Assembly: GCA_021773435.1 (NCBI GenBank)
Contig: JAJFKC010000030.1
Span: 1-64,000 of the forward strand
Length of the DNA: 64,000 bases
DNA from: Porticoccaceae bacterium
GTDB taxonomy: Bacteria; Pseudomonadota; Gammaproteobacteria; Pseudomonadales; Porticoccaceae
Reading direction: 5' to 3'
Every line of letters starts with the position of its first letter. Positions within the stretch are counted from its first letter, which is position 1. The translations under genes were made by a program, and so were the position numbers. The notes below the pieces were generated by a model. It was not told the DNA's origin. It saw nothing but the letters and a program-made list of their open reading frames with translations, and did no database searches. Shown one piece after another: positions 17,410-27,691 of this stretch.

Positions 17410-18290
17410 TGAACCAATCTTCCGACAATGCCTTAAATACCAGCGACCGCCATCTTCAGCGACGCCACCGTAAAGCCAGTTTATTTTCCAGTTTCTGTGC
17501 GCTGATTACATTTATGGGCGTAGCCCTACTGGCACTATTGCTCTATCAAGTCTGTGTCGATGGCATCAAATGGCTGGATATTCAGTTTCTTACCAGCTTC
17601 CCATCACGTTTCCCCGCCAGGGCTGGCATTCTCTCAGCCCTGGTCGGCACGCTTTGGCTCATTAGTTTGATAGCGCTCATCGCCATACCTATTGGCGTAG
17701 CAACCGCTCTTTATCTGGAAGAATTTAGCAAAAAAAATCGTCTTAACCGTTTAATCGAGCTGAACATTTCAAATTTGGCTGGAGTTCCCTCAATCGTCTA
17801 CGGCATTATTGGTCTGGCACTTTTTGTCCGCGGACTAAATTTAGAACGCAGCTTGATTTCCGGTGCACTCACCATGAGCTTACTCATACTGCCAGTGATT
17901 ATTATTGCCAGTCGTGAGGCGATAAAAACCGTGCCCATGAGTATTCGACACGCCGCTTTTGCGCTCGGTGCTACCCGTTGGCAAACTGCCTGGGCGCACG
18001 TACTACCAGCTTCTTTTCCCGGCATTTTAACCGGCGTCATCCTGGCCTTATCGAGGGCCATTGGGGAGACCGCACCGTTGATCATGATCGGCGGGCTGAC
18101 CTACGTAGCCTTTCTACCCGACGGCCCCATGGATTCTTTTACCGCCATGCCTATTCAGATCTATAACTGGGTGGCACGACCACAGCACGAATTTCACCAA
18201 CTCGCCGCTAGCGCAATTATTGTTTTACTCGCCGTACTGCTAATTATGAATGCAGCCGCTATCGTGATTCGGCACAAAACAGAACGGTGA
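17409..18290 (+). CDS. pstA: Phosphate ABC transporter permease PstA
   Basis: The 293-residue partner permease starts at GTG 17409, overlapping the pstC stop by one base. It shows the PstA landmarks [38 protein letters not shown], and the EAA-like loop [23 protein letters not shown] with [15 protein letters not shown]. Six membrane segments are predicted. It forms the heterodimeric channel with PstC. Its stop overlaps the proposed GTG start of pstB, so the pst genes form one tightly packed operon. Confidence 0.92.
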   Translation: MNQSSDNALNTSDRHLQRRHRKASLFSSFCALITFMGVALLALLLYQVCVDGIKWLDIQFLTSFPSRFPARAGILSALVGTLWLISLIALIAIPIGVATALYLEEFSKKNRLNRLIELNISNLAGVPSIVYGIIGLALFVRGLNLERSLISGALTMSLLILPVIIIASREAIKTVPMSIRHAAFALGATRWQTAWAHVLPASFPGILTGVILALSRAIGETAPLIMIGGLTYVAFLPDGPMDSFTAMPIQIYNWVARPQHEFHQLAASAIIVLLAVLLIMNAAAIVIRHKTER

Positions 18291-19162
18291 ACGAAATCGA
18301 GAACACAATCGAGAACACAATCGAGAACACAACTATGTCAGCACAACTTGATGAGAAACTTATGATCCCTGGCCAACGCGAGCAAGCCGCAAACAACAAG
18401 CCCGCCTTCGCTGAAGAAAGCATACTTAATCTGGATCAGGTTAATATTTATTACTCAGGAAAAGCCGCTATAAAAGAAGTATCTTTTCCAATTGCAAAAC
18501 AAAAGATCACATCCCTTATCGGTCCATCAGGCTGTGGCAAAAGCACACTGTTAAGATCCTTGAACCGCATGAATGATTTTATTCCTGAGGTGACGATGGA
18601 CGGCTTGTTTACCTATAACGGCCAAAATTTAAATGCTCCTTCCGTTGACCCAGTGGAAGTGCGGCGACATATTGGCATGGTGTTTCAAAAACCCAACCCT
18701 TTCCCAAAAACCATATACAAAAACATTGCCTGGGGGCCAAATATAAATGGCTACCAAAAATCACTCGATGAGCTGGTCGAACACTCTCTGAAACAAGCTG
18801 CTTTATGGGACGAAGTAAAAGACCGGTTACACGAATCAGCACTCAGTCTGTCTGGCGGTCAACAACAACGGCTTTGTATCGCTCGCGCCCTGGCAATGGA
18901 ACCGGATATTTTGTTGATGGATGAGCCTTGCTCCGCTCTGGACCCTATTTCTACCGCGCATATCGAAGATTTATTATTCGAACTTAAGACCCGCTATACC
19001 ATCGTCATTGTCACTCACAATATGCAACAGGCTGCGCGTATATCAGACTACACCGCCTTCCTTGAATCCGGAGAGCTGATTGAATTTGGCGTGACCGAGC
19101 AGCTTTTTACAATGCCACAAAAGCAACGTACAGAAGAATATGTTACCGGTCGATTTGGCTAG
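18287..19162 (+). CDS. pstB: Phosphate ABC transporter ATPase PstB
   Basis: The ATPase has Walker [10 protein letters not shown], the PstB signature loop [16 protein letters not shown], the [14 protein letters not shown] signature, Walker [13 protein letters not shown] and switch His in [13 protein letters not shown]. It energises phosphate import and, with PhoU, relays phosphate status to PhoR. Two starts are possible. GTG 18287 overlaps the pstA stop and gives 291 residues beginning with three I-E-N-T repeats; ATG 18335 gives 275 residues. Neither has a strong ribosome site. The core is full length in both cases. Confidence 0.93.
   Translation: MNEIENTIENTIENTTMSAQLDEKLMIPGQREQAANNKPAFAEESILNLDQVNIYYSGKAAIKEVSFPIAKQKITSLIGPSGCGKSTLLRSLNRMNDFIPEVTMDGLFTYNGQNLNAPSVDPVEVRRHIGMVFQKPNPFPKTIYKNIAWGPNINGYQKSLDELVEHSLKQAALWDEVKDRLHESALSLSGGQQQRLCIARALAMEPDILLMDEPCSALDPISTAHIEDLLFELKTRYTIVIVTHNMQQAARISDYTAFLESGELIEFGVTEQLFTMPQKQRTEEYVTGRFG
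18295..18330 (+). repeat. Three 12-bp tandem repeats at the pstA-pstB junction
   Basis: AATCGAGAACAC is repeated three times without change. If pstB starts at GTG 18287 the repeat encodes [12 protein letters not shown]; if it starts at ATG 18335 the repeat is in the leader. Changes in copy number would keep the frame but alter the spacing of the junction. Confidence 0.85.
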
Positions 19163-19207
19163 GTCCTGAATACTCTATTTTGCAGAAAAATTGATAGGGA
19201 GGAATTT

Positions 19208-19882
19208 ATGTCTCTGCATCTACAACGCGATATCGACAAACTAAAAAGAGAAATTCTTCAATTGGGCGGCATGGTTGAAATGGCTATCAACAATGCCATT
19301 GTCGCCATTAATAACCGACGGCCAGAGTTAGCGGAAAGCGTTTTCGTTGGCGAAAAGCTAATTAATGAAAAAGAAGTTCGGATCGAAGAGGAATGTCTTA
19401 AAATTCTTGCCCTGCACCAACCTGTCGCTGTAGATTTACGACTGATTGTTGTTATATTGAAAGTTAACAATGACCTGGAACGTATGGGCGACTTCGCCGT
19501 CAATGTAGCCAAGCGCGCAGTTTTCCTTTCCAGCCAGGAGCCCATACCCTGGCCACCAGAATTTACCGAACAAATGTCGACCGCCATTATTTCAATGGTT
19601 GAGAACAGCCTGGAAGCACTAGTCAAACTGGATGTCGATTTGGCCCACCGGGTCATAGCAATGGATGACGATGTGGACGAAGTGAACCGTAAAATGTACA
19701 TCGCACTGCAATCATTGATGGAAAATGACTCATCCACTATAGAACGAGCTATCTCTCTCCTATCAACGTCGCGTTATCTTGAAAGGATCGCCGACCTGGC
19801 CACCAATATCGCAGAAGACGTTATTTTTATGGTCGAAGGTGAAGTCATCCGCCATAAAACACGTGATAGATTTACCCGCTGA
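19208..19882 (+). CDS. phoU: Phosphate signalling protein PhoU
   Basis: The 224-residue all-helical protein contains two PhoU repeats, each with the metal-binding E/D-x-x-x-D pattern: residues about 75-90 (VVILKVNNDLERMGDFAVN) and about 180-200 (STSRYLERIADLATNIAED). It represses PhoR signalling when phosphate is plentiful and restrains the Pst transporter. It has a strong AGGGAGG ribosome site 7 bp before the ATG and follows pstB by 45 bp, the usual last gene of the operon. Confidence 0.93.
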   Translation: MSLHLQRDIDKLKREILQLGGMVEMAINNAIVAINNRRPELAESVFVGEKLINEKEVRIEEECLKILALHQPVAVDLRLIVVILKVNNDLERMGDFAVNVAKRAVFLSSQEPIPWPPEFTEQMSTAIISMVENSLEALVKLDVDLAHRVIAMDDDVDEVNRKMYIALQSLMENDSSTIERAISLLSTSRYLERIADLATNIAEDVIFMVEGEVIRHKTRDRFTR

Positions 19883-20250
19883 TTGACCTTCAGATAATCC
19901 GCTCAGGCCCGGGCTAAGCCAACCACCTGGGCTTGACCATTAGCTTTAGCTTATCCCATTATTTTATTCACCCAGGATTATTGACGGCCTTAATATTGCC
20001 TCAAGTCACTTTATTACTCGACAACAAACCAACACTTAGTTGCGAGCAAATAATCTCCACCAATAACGGTGCTGGGGCACGCTTTGATGCTCTATTTTCA
20101 TATAAACAAAACCTACCAGTACGCCCTGCCAAATTGATGTTTGTTCCCGTGTTCGATATATTCCCGCTCCTCGCTCAGACGACATAGAAAGCAGCACCAA
20201 TCGACCATCCTGTTATACGAATAGTCGTCCACACATGACAGAGAACGCTG
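19883..20250. other. Intergenic region between phoU and the leucine-catabolism genes
   Basis: This stretch holds no convincing gene. An 84-codon frame starting at 19933 has no ribosome site and no recognisable motif. A G/C-rich imperfect inverted repeat near 19904-19936 could end the pst transcript but lacks a clear T-run. The promoter of the isovaleryl-CoA dehydrogenase gene should lie towards the right end; I could not recognise a LiuR-type operator. Confidence 0.5.
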
Positions 20251-21420
20251 ATGCACAGTCCCTTTAAAAGTATGAATTTCGACCTTGGGCAAGACATCGA
20301 TATGCTCCGCGATGCGGTCTATCAATTTGCCCAGGGCGAGATCGCGCCTCGCGCTGAGCAAATCGATATCGACAATAACTTTCCGGCCGAGCTATGGCAG
20401 AAATTTGGCGATATGGGCCTACTAGGTGTTACTGTCGAGGAAGAATTCGGTGGCAGTGACATGGGTTATCTCGCCCATGTGGTAGCTATCGAAGAAATCT
20501 CCCGCGCCTCCGCTGCAGTGGGTCTTTCTTACGCCGCACACTCCAACCTGTGTGTTAATCAGATTCGCAAAAATGGTAATCACGATCAGAAAACCAAATA
20601 CCTGCCAAAGCTCTGCTCCGGTGAACACGTCGGTGCTTTGGCAATGAGTGAGCCAGGGGCGGGCTCCGACGTAGTTAATATGAAACTACGTGCCGACAAA
20701 AAGGGTGACCGATATATTTTGAACGGCAATAAAATGTGGATCACCAACGGCCCGGATGCCAACACCTATGTAATTTACGCGAAAACGGATCCTGCTGGTG
20801 GATCAAAAGGCATCACCGCTTTTATTGTCGAGCGTGACTACCCAGGTTTTAGCCGTGCCCAGAAACTCGACAAACTGGGCATGCGTGGCTCCAATACCGG
20901 CGAGCTGGTTTTTGAAGATTGTGAGGTGCCTGAGGAGAATGTCCTCGGCGAGGTCGGCAAAGGTGTACGTGTGTTGATGTCCGGCCTCGACTTTGAACGC
21001 ACCGTGCTGTCCGGTGGCCCGGTTGGTTTAATGCAGGCTTGTATGGATATCGTGATTCCCTACTACCACGACCGAAAACAGTTCGACACGCCCATCGGTG
21101 AATTCCAGCTAATGCAGGGCAAGCTAGCCGATATGTACGTTGACCTGAACACCTCTCGGGCTTACCTTTACGCGGTGGCCAAAGCCTGTGACCGCGGTGA
21201 AGATTCCCGTAAAGATGCCGCTGCAGTAATTTTGTACACGGCCGAAAAAGCCACGCAAATGGCACTGCAGGCAATACAGGCGCTGGGCGGCAATGGTTAC
21301 ATTAACGAGTACCCCACCGGGCGTTTGCTCAGGGATGCCAAACTCTATGAGATCGGCGCTGGTACTTCGGAAATCCGGCGTATGCTAGTGGGTAGAGAAC
21401 TCTTTAATGAATCAATATAA
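20251..21420 (+). CDS. liuA: Isovaleryl-CoA dehydrogenase
   Basis: The 389-residue acyl-CoA dehydrogenase has [13 protein letters not shown] and [17 protein letters not shown] (flavin and substrate contacts), [16 protein letters not shown], and [19 protein letters not shown] at the end. The proposed catalytic base is Glu249 in [14 protein letters not shown]. That is where isovaleryl-CoA dehydrogenases carry it, while the site used by medium-chain enzymes is a Gly here. Together with the downstream carboxylase and lyase genes this points to oxidation of isovaleryl-CoA to 3-methylcrotonyl-CoA in leucine breakdown. Electrons would go to electron-transfer flavoprotein. It is the first gene of the cluster. 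Confidence 0.9.
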   Translation: MHSPFKSMNFDLGQDIDMLRDAVYQFAQGEIAPRAEQIDIDNNFPAELWQKFGDMGLLGVTVEEEFGGSDMGYLAHVVAIEEISRASAAVGLSYAAHSNLCVNQIRKNGNHDQKTKYLPKLCSGEHVGALAMSEPGAGSDVVNMKLRADKKGDRYILNGNKMWITNGPDANTYVIYAKTDPAGGSKGITAFIVERDYPGFSRAQKLDKLGMRGSNTGELVFEDCEVPEENVLGEVGKGVRVLMSGLDFERTVLSGGPVGLMQACMDIVIPYYHDRKQFDTPIGEFQLMQGKLADMYVDLNTSRAYLYAVAKACDRGEDSRKDAAAVILYTAEKATQMALQAIQALGGNGYINEYPTGRLLRDAKLYEIGAGTSEIRRMLVGRELFNESI

Positions 21421-21507
21421 CTTATTGTTTTAAATAGTTTATATTAAAATAAAATAGTCGTTTAATCTAGTTTTTGAATTGAAAACTTAAGTCGAGGGGG
21501 CAACATC

Positions 21508-22392
21508 GTGAGCTATCAGTCTGTATTGAAACCAGATCTTTTTAAGGGCCAGACAATTCTGGTTACCGGCTCAGGCAGTGGCTTTGGTCGGTGCATTGCT
21601 CATGAGCTGGCTTCGCTGGGTGCAACTATATTAATGATGGGCCGAACCGAAGAAAAACTCGCCACCGTCAAAGCCGAAATCGAAAGTGATAATCCTGGGG
21701 CAGTTGTCGACTACGGTTGCGCCGATATCCGCGACGCCGACGCAGTCGATGTCGTTATCGACAAATTTATTGCCGACCACGGCCAGATTCACGGACTGGT
21801 TAACAACGCTGGCGGCCAATTTCCAGCTGATCTCGAAGACATTAGCCCCAATGGTTTCCTTGCTGTGGTGCGCACCAATTTGCTCGGCGGCTTTATTGTT
21901 TCCAAAGCAGTTTTCCTCAAGTCAATGAAAGAACACGGCGGCGCCATCGTCAATATCACTGCGGATAATTTCGGTGGCATGCCGCGCATGGCACACTCCG
22001 GGGCAGCCCGTGCAGGTATGGAAAATCTAACTCAGACTGCGGCTGTTGAATGGGCCTACGCAGGCGTGCGCCTTAACGCGGTGGCACCGGGTTACCTGGC
22101 CTCTTCCGGACTAGATACCTACGAAGACCCAGAGATGCTCGAATGCATTCCCACCTTTCCTGACTCGGTGCCACTAAATCGGGTCGGTACAGAATCCGAA
22201 GTCAGCTCAGCAGTGTGCTTCTTGCTCAGCGAAGGGGCCAGCTACATCAACGGTGTCACTCTTAAAATCGATGGCGGTAGCTCCCTGTGTTTAAGCTCAC
22301 CCCTGGGTCGCAAGATCAAACGGGCTCAACGCAATAACGAGGCCTACGATGGTTTCCATCGCGCCACTTTCCCCAAGATCTTGCAAAAGTAG
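21508..22392 (+). CDS. Atypical SDR within the leucine-catabolism cluster
   Basis: The 294-residue SDR has a good cofactor site (TGSGSGFG) and LVNNAGG, but the catalytic Y-x-x-x-K is not visible: the segment MAHSGAARAGMENLT aligns with a Ser in place of Tyr and an Arg in place of Lys. The same H-x-G-x-A-K/R-A-G pattern is known in 2,4-dienoyl-CoA reductases and in SDRs annotated as citronellol/citronellal dehydrogenase in acyclic-terpene (atu) clusters. It lies between the isovaleryl-CoA dehydrogenase and the carboxylase beta gene, on the same strand, so it probably acts on a branched unsaturated acyl-CoA. The substrate is unknown. Confidence 0.72.
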   Translation: MSYQSVLKPDLFKGQTILVTGSGSGFGRCIAHELASLGATILMMGRTEEKLATVKAEIESDNPGAVVDYGCADIRDADAVDVVIDKFIADHGQIHGLVNNAGGQFPADLEDISPNGFLAVVRTNLLGGFIVSKAVFLKSMKEHGGAIVNITADNFGGMPRMAHSGAARAGMENLTQTAAVEWAYAGVRLNAVAPGYLASSGLDTYEDPEMLECIPTFPDSVPLNRVGTESEVSSAVCFLLSEGASYINGVTLKIDGGSSLCLSSPLGRKIKRAQRNNEAYDGFHRATFPKILQK

Positions 22393-22483
22393 CCTTTACA
22401 GAAATAAGCCTTATATAAAGCGCTTTTGTACAACCAAACTCCGGACAACAACTTTAGTAACATAGCCAAAGAGAAAATAATTA

Positions 22484-24091
22484 ATGCCCGTACTAACCTC
22501 TAAAATTAATACCCGGACCAGTGATTTTGCCGGTAATGCCGCGCATATGCAGGACCTGGTAGATGACCTCAATGCCAAGATTGCCCAGATTAGCCTCGGT
22601 GGTAACGAGAAATCCCGCGAGCGCCATGTCGCCCGCGGCAAATTATTACCTCGCGATCGGCTTAAATATCTACTCGACCCCGGCACACCTTTTCTGGAAT
22701 TTTCCCAGTTCGCTGCCTGGGAGTGTTACGACGACTATGTGCCCGCCGCCAGTATGATCACCGGCATTGGCCGGGTATCGGGACAGGAATGCCTGATCAT
22801 TGTCAACGATGCAACAGTAAAAGGCGGCACCTATTACCCACTCACCGCCACCAAAAATGTGCGCGCACAAACCATCGCTGAAGAAAACAACCTCCCCTGC
22901 ATTTATCTTGTGGATTCTGGCGGCGCTTTTTTACCGATGCAGGCGCAAATATTTCCTGACCGTCTGCATTTTGGCCGCGCCTTTTATAACGAAGCGATAA
23001 TGTCATCCAAAGGCATCCCGCAAATTGCTGTAGTCATGGGATCTTGCACCGCTGGCGGCGCTTATGTCCCGGCGATGGCTGACGAATCCATTATCGTTAA
23101 AGAACAGGGCACAATCTTTCTCGGTGGCCCGCCCCTGGTGAAAGCGGCGACGGGTGAAATTGTTAGCGCTGAAGAATTGGGGGGCGCCGACGTGCACTGT
23201 CGCACCTCGGGTGTGACCGACCATTATGCACAAAATGACCACCACGCTCTGAAACTAGCCCGACAATCTATCGCAAGACTAAATCGCGTCAAACCCGTGC
23301 AGCTCGATATCAAAGAACCTGTCGAGCCACTTTATGACGCCAAAGAAATCTACGGCGTGGTGCCGAAAGACACCAGGCAACCCTACGATGTGCGCGAGGT
23401 CATTGCCCGCATCGTCGATGGTTCTGAGTTTGACGAATTTAAAGCCCTGTTTGGCTCCACCCTGGTCTGTGGCTTTGCCCGCATTCACGGCTACCCCGTG
23501 GGCATACTCGGCAACAATGGCATCTTGTTTGGCGAGTCAGCGCAAAAAGGCGCGCACTTTATCGAAATATGTGCCCAGCGCAAAATTCCCCTGGTATTTC
23601 TGCAAAACATCACCGGCTTTATGGTCGGCAAACAATACGAAGCCGGCGGTATTGCCAAGCACGGTGCGAAGATGGTGACCGCAGTGGCCTGCGCCAAAGT
23701 CCCCAAATTCACCATTATTATCGGCGGCTCTTTTGGCGCTGGAAATTACGGCATGTGCGGTCGCTCCTACGACCCGCGGTTTTTGTTTATGTGGCCCAAT
23801 GCTCGCATCTCAGTGATGGGCGGCGAACAGGCAGCGGGTGTGCTAGCCACTGTTAAACGCGGGCAGATTGAAGATAAAGGGGAAACCTGGAGTGCGGAAG
23901 AAGAAGCCGAGTTTAAACAACCCACCATCGATCTCTATGAAGAACAGGGCCACCCCTACTATGCCTCAGCGCGCTTATGGGACGACGGCATTATCGACCC
24001 GGCCGATACCCGCACCGTACTCGGGCTATGCATCTCGGCGAGCTTAAATAAAGAAATTGAAGAAACCAAATTCGGCGTCTTCAGAATGTAA
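22484..24091 (+). CDS. mccB: 3-Methylcrotonyl-CoA carboxylase, carboxyltransferase (beta) subunit
   Basis: The 535-residue protein has the two crotonase-like halves of biotin-dependent acyl-CoA carboxyltransferases: the first with [26 protein letters not shown] and [13 protein letters not shown], the second with [27 protein letters not shown] and [20 protein letters not shown]. It moves carboxyl from biotin to 3-methylcrotonyl-CoA, giving 3-methylglutaconyl-CoA. A geranyl-CoA carboxylase beta subunit would look very similar; the neighbouring isovaleryl-CoA dehydrogenase and HMG-CoA lyase favour the leucine pathway. It precedes the alpha subunit by 49 bp. Confidence 0.9.
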   Translation: MPVLTSKINTRTSDFAGNAAHMQDLVDDLNAKIAQISLGGNEKSRERHVARGKLLPRDRLKYLLDPGTPFLEFSQFAAWECYDDYVPAASMITGIGRVSGQECLIIVNDATVKGGTYYPLTATKNVRAQTIAEENNLPCIYLVDSGGAFLPMQAQIFPDRLHFGRAFYNEAIMSSKGIPQIAVVMGSCTAGGAYVPAMADESIIVKEQGTIFLGGPPLVKAATGEIVSAEELGGADVHCRTSGVTDHYAQNDHHALKLARQSIARLNRVKPVQLDIKEPVEPLYDAKEIYGVVPKDTRQPYDVREVIARIVDGSEFDEFKALFGSTLVCGFARIHGYPVGILGNNGILFGESAQKGAHFIEICAQRKIPLVFLQNITGFMVGKQYEAGGIAKHGAKMVTAVACAKVPKFTIIIGGSFGAGNYGMCGRSYDPRFLFMWPNARISVMGGEQAAGVLATVKRGQIEDKGETWSAEEEAEFKQPTIDLYEEQGHPYYASARLWDDGIIDPADTRTVLGLCISASLNKEIEETKFGVFRM

Positions 24092-24140
24092 CTTTTGCTG
24101 ATTTTGATCACTATCAAATCTAGCCAGGAAAAATCTATTT

Positions 24141-26156
24141 ATGTTCGATAAAATTCTAATTGCTAATCGCGGTGAAATTGCCTGCCGAGTTATTCGTACC
24201 GCTCGCAAGCTGGGCATTCGCACCGTCGCGGTGTATTCCGACGCCGATACCAATGCGCTGCACGTCACCATGGCTGATGAAGCCGTTCGTATCGGTGCTG
24301 CACCATCAAAGGAATCCTACTTGCTATCGGATAACGTACTTGAGGCTGCTAAAAAAACCGGCGCTCAGGCCGTACACCCCGGCTATGGCTTTTTGTCGGA
24401 AAACGCTGAATTTAGCGCTGCCTGTAAAGCTAACGATATTGTGTTTATCGGGCCACCGGTCGGCGCCATTGAAGCCATGGGTTCCAAATCTGCCGCCAAA
24501 ACTATTATGGAAAAAGCCGGTGTGCCTTTAGTGCCCGGTTACCACGGCGATGATCAAAGCCCGGTCATTCTAAAACAGCATGCCGATGATATGGGCTACC
24601 CCGTGCTACTTAAAGCCACGGCTGGCGGCGGTGGTAAAGGTATGCGTCAGGTCTGGAGCAGCGACGAGTTTGACGAGGCACTGGAAGCCGCCAAACGGGA
24701 ATCCCTGTCTAGCTTTGGTGATAATCGGATGTTGGTAGAGAAATATCTCACCCAACCCCGCCACGTAGAAATCCAGGTATTTTGCGATCAGGCTGGTAAC
24801 GGGGTTTACCTGTTTGAGCGCGATTGTTCGATACAAAGACGTCACCAAAAGGTCATTGAAGAAGCCCCTGCGCCGGGCATGAAAGACAGCGTGCGTGCTG
24901 CCATGGGTGATGCCGCCCTGCTCGCTGCCAAAGCCATTAACTACGAAGGCGCAGGCACCGTTGAATTTTTACTCGACAAAGACGACACCTTTTATTTTAT
25001 GGAGATGAACACCCGGCTACAGGTCGAGCACCCGGTGACCGAAATGATTACCGGCCAGGATTTAGTCGAATGGCAATTGCGCGTTGCCGCTGGACAAGAC
25101 CTGCCCCTGAGTCAGGATCAATTGCAAATTAACGGCCATGCTTTTGAAGCTCGCATTTATGCAGAAGACCCTGACAATGATTTCCTGCCCGTTACAGGGA
25201 CCCTGTCTTATTTGCAACCACCGGAAGAAAGCGCGCATGTGCGCGTCGATACCGGCGTACTACAGGGTGACGAAGTCAGTATTTATTACGATCCGATGAT
25301 CGCCAAGCTGATCGTCTGGGATGAAAATCGTGACCGCGCGCTGGCTCGTCTCGCCCAGGCTTTAAGCGAATATCGCATCAGCGGCATGACCACCAACGTC
25401 GAATTTCTCTACAACCTGGCGACTACCGAACCCTTCCGTAAAGCAGATCTCGACACCGGCTTTATCGATAAACATAGCAAGCTTATTTTTCACAAAAGCC
25501 AGACCGAAATTAATCGCTCCCTGCCGCTGGCTGCGCTATACCTGACCCTTAAGCGAAAACAGGACGCAGCCGCTCTTGCCTGCCAAACTGCTGACCCCTA
25601 CTCTCCCTGGGACAACACCAACGGCTGGCGCAGTTGCGGGGCGAATATTCACGACTACTCCCTGCTGATAAATGACAGCGAAATCACCGTGGCACTTGAA
25701 GAAAGCGCGACCGGCAGCTTTACCCTAAGTGCGCGAGATGCCAGCGAACTCGGCATGCGAATCAGTGGCACGCTTGAAGGCGACGAACTCCACGCTGATA
25801 TCGATGGTCACCGCGTTCGGGCAAACATCGTTGCTCATGACGGTATTTACAGTCTATTCACTCAGGATGCCGCTCTGCAATTTGGCCTGATTGAACCCGA
25901 CTATGGCGACCTCGATGATGGCGGTGCCGCTGGCTTTACCGCACCTATGACCGGCACCATTGTCGCACTGCCGGTTGAAGCTGGCAGCTCAGTCAAAAAA
26001 GATCAGGCGATTGTTATTATGGAAGCCATGAAAATGGAACACACCATTCGCGCCCCGGCCGATGGCACCGTAGTCGAGTTTTACTTCCAGCCTGGCGATC
26101 TGGTTGATGGTGGTGCTGAGCTAGTTAATTTTGAAGCCGCAGACAGCGACTCTTAA
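24141..26156 (+). CDS. mccA: 3-Methylcrotonyl-CoA carboxylase, biotin-containing (alpha) subunit
   Basis: The 671-residue protein has a biotin carboxylase domain (residues 1-450) with ILIANRGEIACRVIRTAR at the start, the ATP-grasp glycine loop KATAGGGGKGMR, ERDCSIQRRHQKVIEEAPAP and EMNTRLQVEHPVTEMITG. A linker (BT) domain follows, then a C-terminal biotinyl domain with the biotin Lys631 in MEAMKMEH. It carboxylates biotin with ATP and bicarbonate and delivers it to the beta subunit. The length is typical for methylcrotonyl-CoA carboxylase alpha. Confidence 0.92.
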   Translation: MFDKILIANRGEIACRVIRTARKLGIRTVAVYSDADTNALHVTMADEAVRIGAAPSKESYLLSDNVLEAAKKTGAQAVHPGYGFLSENAEFSAACKANDIVFIGPPVGAIEAMGSKSAAKTIMEKAGVPLVPGYHGDDQSPVILKQHADDMGYPVLLKATAGGGGKGMRQVWSSDEFDEALEAAKRESLSSFGDNRMLVEKYLTQPRHVEIQVFCDQAGNGVYLFERDCSIQRRHQKVIEEAPAPGMKDSVRAAMGDAALLAAKAINYEGAGTVEFLLDKDDTFYFMEMNTRLQVEHPVTEMITGQDLVEWQLRVAAGQDLPLSQDQLQINGHAFEARIYAEDPDNDFLPVTGTLSYLQPPEESAHVRVDTGVLQGDEVSIYYDPMIAKLIVWDENRDRALARLAQALSEYRISGMTTNVEFLYNLATTEPFRKADLDTGFIDKHSKLIFHKSQTEINRSLPLAALYLTLKRKQDAAALACQTADPYSPWDNTNGWRSCGANIHDYSLLINDSEITVALEESATGSFTLSARDASELGMRISGTLEGDELHADIDGHRVRANIVAHDGIYSLFTQDAALQFGLIEPDYGDLDDGGAAGFTAPMTGTIVALPVEAGSSVKKDQAIVIMEAMKMEHTIRAPADGTVVEFYFQPGDLVDGGAELVNFEAADSDS

Positions 26157-26239
26157 TCAATACGCTTTACGAATACTCCTTACAAACACTCCTTACAAAT
26201 AATGGTTAAAACCGAAGTCACAACCTTGAAGAGAAACCC

Positions 26240-27154
26240 ATGAGCCTACCCAAGCGCGTTAAGATTTTTGAAGTCGGTCCTCGGGATGGCCTACAAAACG
26301 AAACCGCCCTCGTCGATACCGACACCAAAGTCGCCCTGGTTGAAAAGCTCGCTGACGCAGGTATCCAGACCATCGAAAGCGGCAGCTTTGTCAGCCCCAA
26401 ATGGGTACCGCAAATGGCCGGCAGCGAGGCTGTATTCGGCACTATCAATCGTAAAGCCGGTGTTACCTACTCGGCCCTCACCCCAAATATGCGCGGCCTG
26501 GAACGAGCGATTTCTGCCGAGGTCTCCGAAGTCGCTGTGTTTATCGCTGCCACCGAAGACTTCAGCCAAAAAAACACCAATTGCACTATAGCGGAAGGAA
26601 TCGAGCGCTCCGCAAAATTGACTGAAGCTGCGTTGGCCGAGGGGCTTCAGGTGCGCGGTTATATCTCGGTGGCAGCCGGTTGCCCTTACCAGGGAGAAGT
26701 AGCCGCTACCGATCTGGCACCTCTGGCTAAGGCCCTTATCGAAATGGGTTGCTATGAAGTCTCGTTGGGGGATTCCATTGGTGTTGCAACGCCGGGACAT
26801 ATAAAAAATATTGTCGATGCCGTCGCTACCGAAGTGCCGGTCGACAAAATCGCCATGCACCTCCACGACACCTATGGCCAGGCCCTGGCCAATATCTATG
26901 CTGCCCTCGAGATGGGAATCACCGTAATCGACAGCTCAGTCGCTGGCCTCGGCGGCTGCCCCTACGCACCCGGCGCCACCGGCAATGTCGCCACCGAAAA
27001 CGTCGTTTATATGCTTAATGGCCTGGGTATTGACCACGGCATCGACCTGGACAAACTAATCGCCACCGGGGATTTTATTACCCAAAAACTCGGTCGAGAT
27101 AATGGCTCAGGGGTTGCGAGAGCAATGTTGGCAAAGCACTCATCAGCCTCGTAA
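26240..27154 (+). CDS. mvaB: Hydroxymethylglutaryl-CoA lyase
   Basis: The 304-residue TIM-barrel lyase begins KIFEVGPRDGLQNE, the DRE-type metal/catalytic loop, and has the HDTYGQALAN metal-binding motif and the signature GLGGCPYAPGATGNVATE with the catalytic-loop Cys. It cleaves 3-hydroxy-3-methylglutaryl-CoA to acetyl-CoA and acetoacetate, the last step of leucine breakdown. It is the final gene of the cluster, 83 bp after the carboxylase alpha gene. The hydratase that should make its substrate is not among the neighbours. Confidence 0.93.
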   Translation: MSLPKRVKIFEVGPRDGLQNETALVDTDTKVALVEKLADAGIQTIESGSFVSPKWVPQMAGSEAVFGTINRKAGVTYSALTPNMRGLERAISAEVSEVAVFIAATEDFSQKNTNCTIAEGIERSAKLTEAALAEGLQVRGYISVAAGCPYQGEVAATDLAPLAKALIEMGCYEVSLGDSIGVATPGHIKNIVDAVATEVPVDKIAMHLHDTYGQALANIYAALEMGITVIDSSVAGLGGCPYAPGATGNVATENVVYMLNGLGIDHGIDLDKLIATGDFITQKLGRDNGSGVARAMLAKHSSAS

Positions 27155-27691
27155 AACGGAAAACCCAGAGCTGTACTGGTTCTTTAAATCGACCAGCCTT
27201 CTCATTGGAAAGCGCCATTTAAATAATGGCGGATAGTTTCCCCTGACGACCTCATAACCGTTACCGTTCATAATCAGCCCCTCACGCTTCACACTGTATG
27301 CACAGCCAATGTATATAAACTTGTCAAATATAAGGTTTGGCTCGTTATCCTGCTCTTATGTAAACAGCGTAGTGATAATCACTCGGAATGAACCTACGCT
27401 CCTTCGTCGCTCCGGTGTTGGCGGCATTACCCGATAATTTCAGCCTTAGCCGAAATAAATATGGGCTTAAATTTCAGCTGCAAATTGATATTAGTCGGGA
27501 AATATTGACTAACCTGCTAATTTAAATGGTGGCTACAGGCGGACTTGCGCGTGCCCGGTAGGTAAACCGCCGACCCTAGCATGATGAAGCGGTCTAGGGG
27601 TTTATGCAGGTCTTCTGAATACCCCCCAGCGTTTCCACGGAGAAGCAGTTCGTCCCTCCTGCATTGCAAATAGATAATCTACCCCAATATA
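27155..27691. other. Long intergenic region between HMG-CoA lyase and hflK-like gene
   Basis: About 540 bp without a recognisable gene. No ribosome-site-led frame longer than 60 codons is seen on either strand and no transposase remnant was noticed. GGCGG and CCGCC near 27540-27573 could pair. The promoter for the downstream pair probably lies at its right end. Confidence 0.5.

Noticed and set aside
19933-20187. 84-codon frame between phoU and the isovaleryl-CoA dehydrogenase
   Set aside because: No ribosome site, no motif, unusual composition; treated as chance.
22484-26156. Geranyl-CoA carboxylase (atu) instead of methylcrotonyl-CoA carboxylase
   Set aside because: Not excluded by sequence alone, but the flanking isovaleryl-CoA dehydrogenase and HMG-CoA lyase favour the leucine pathway.
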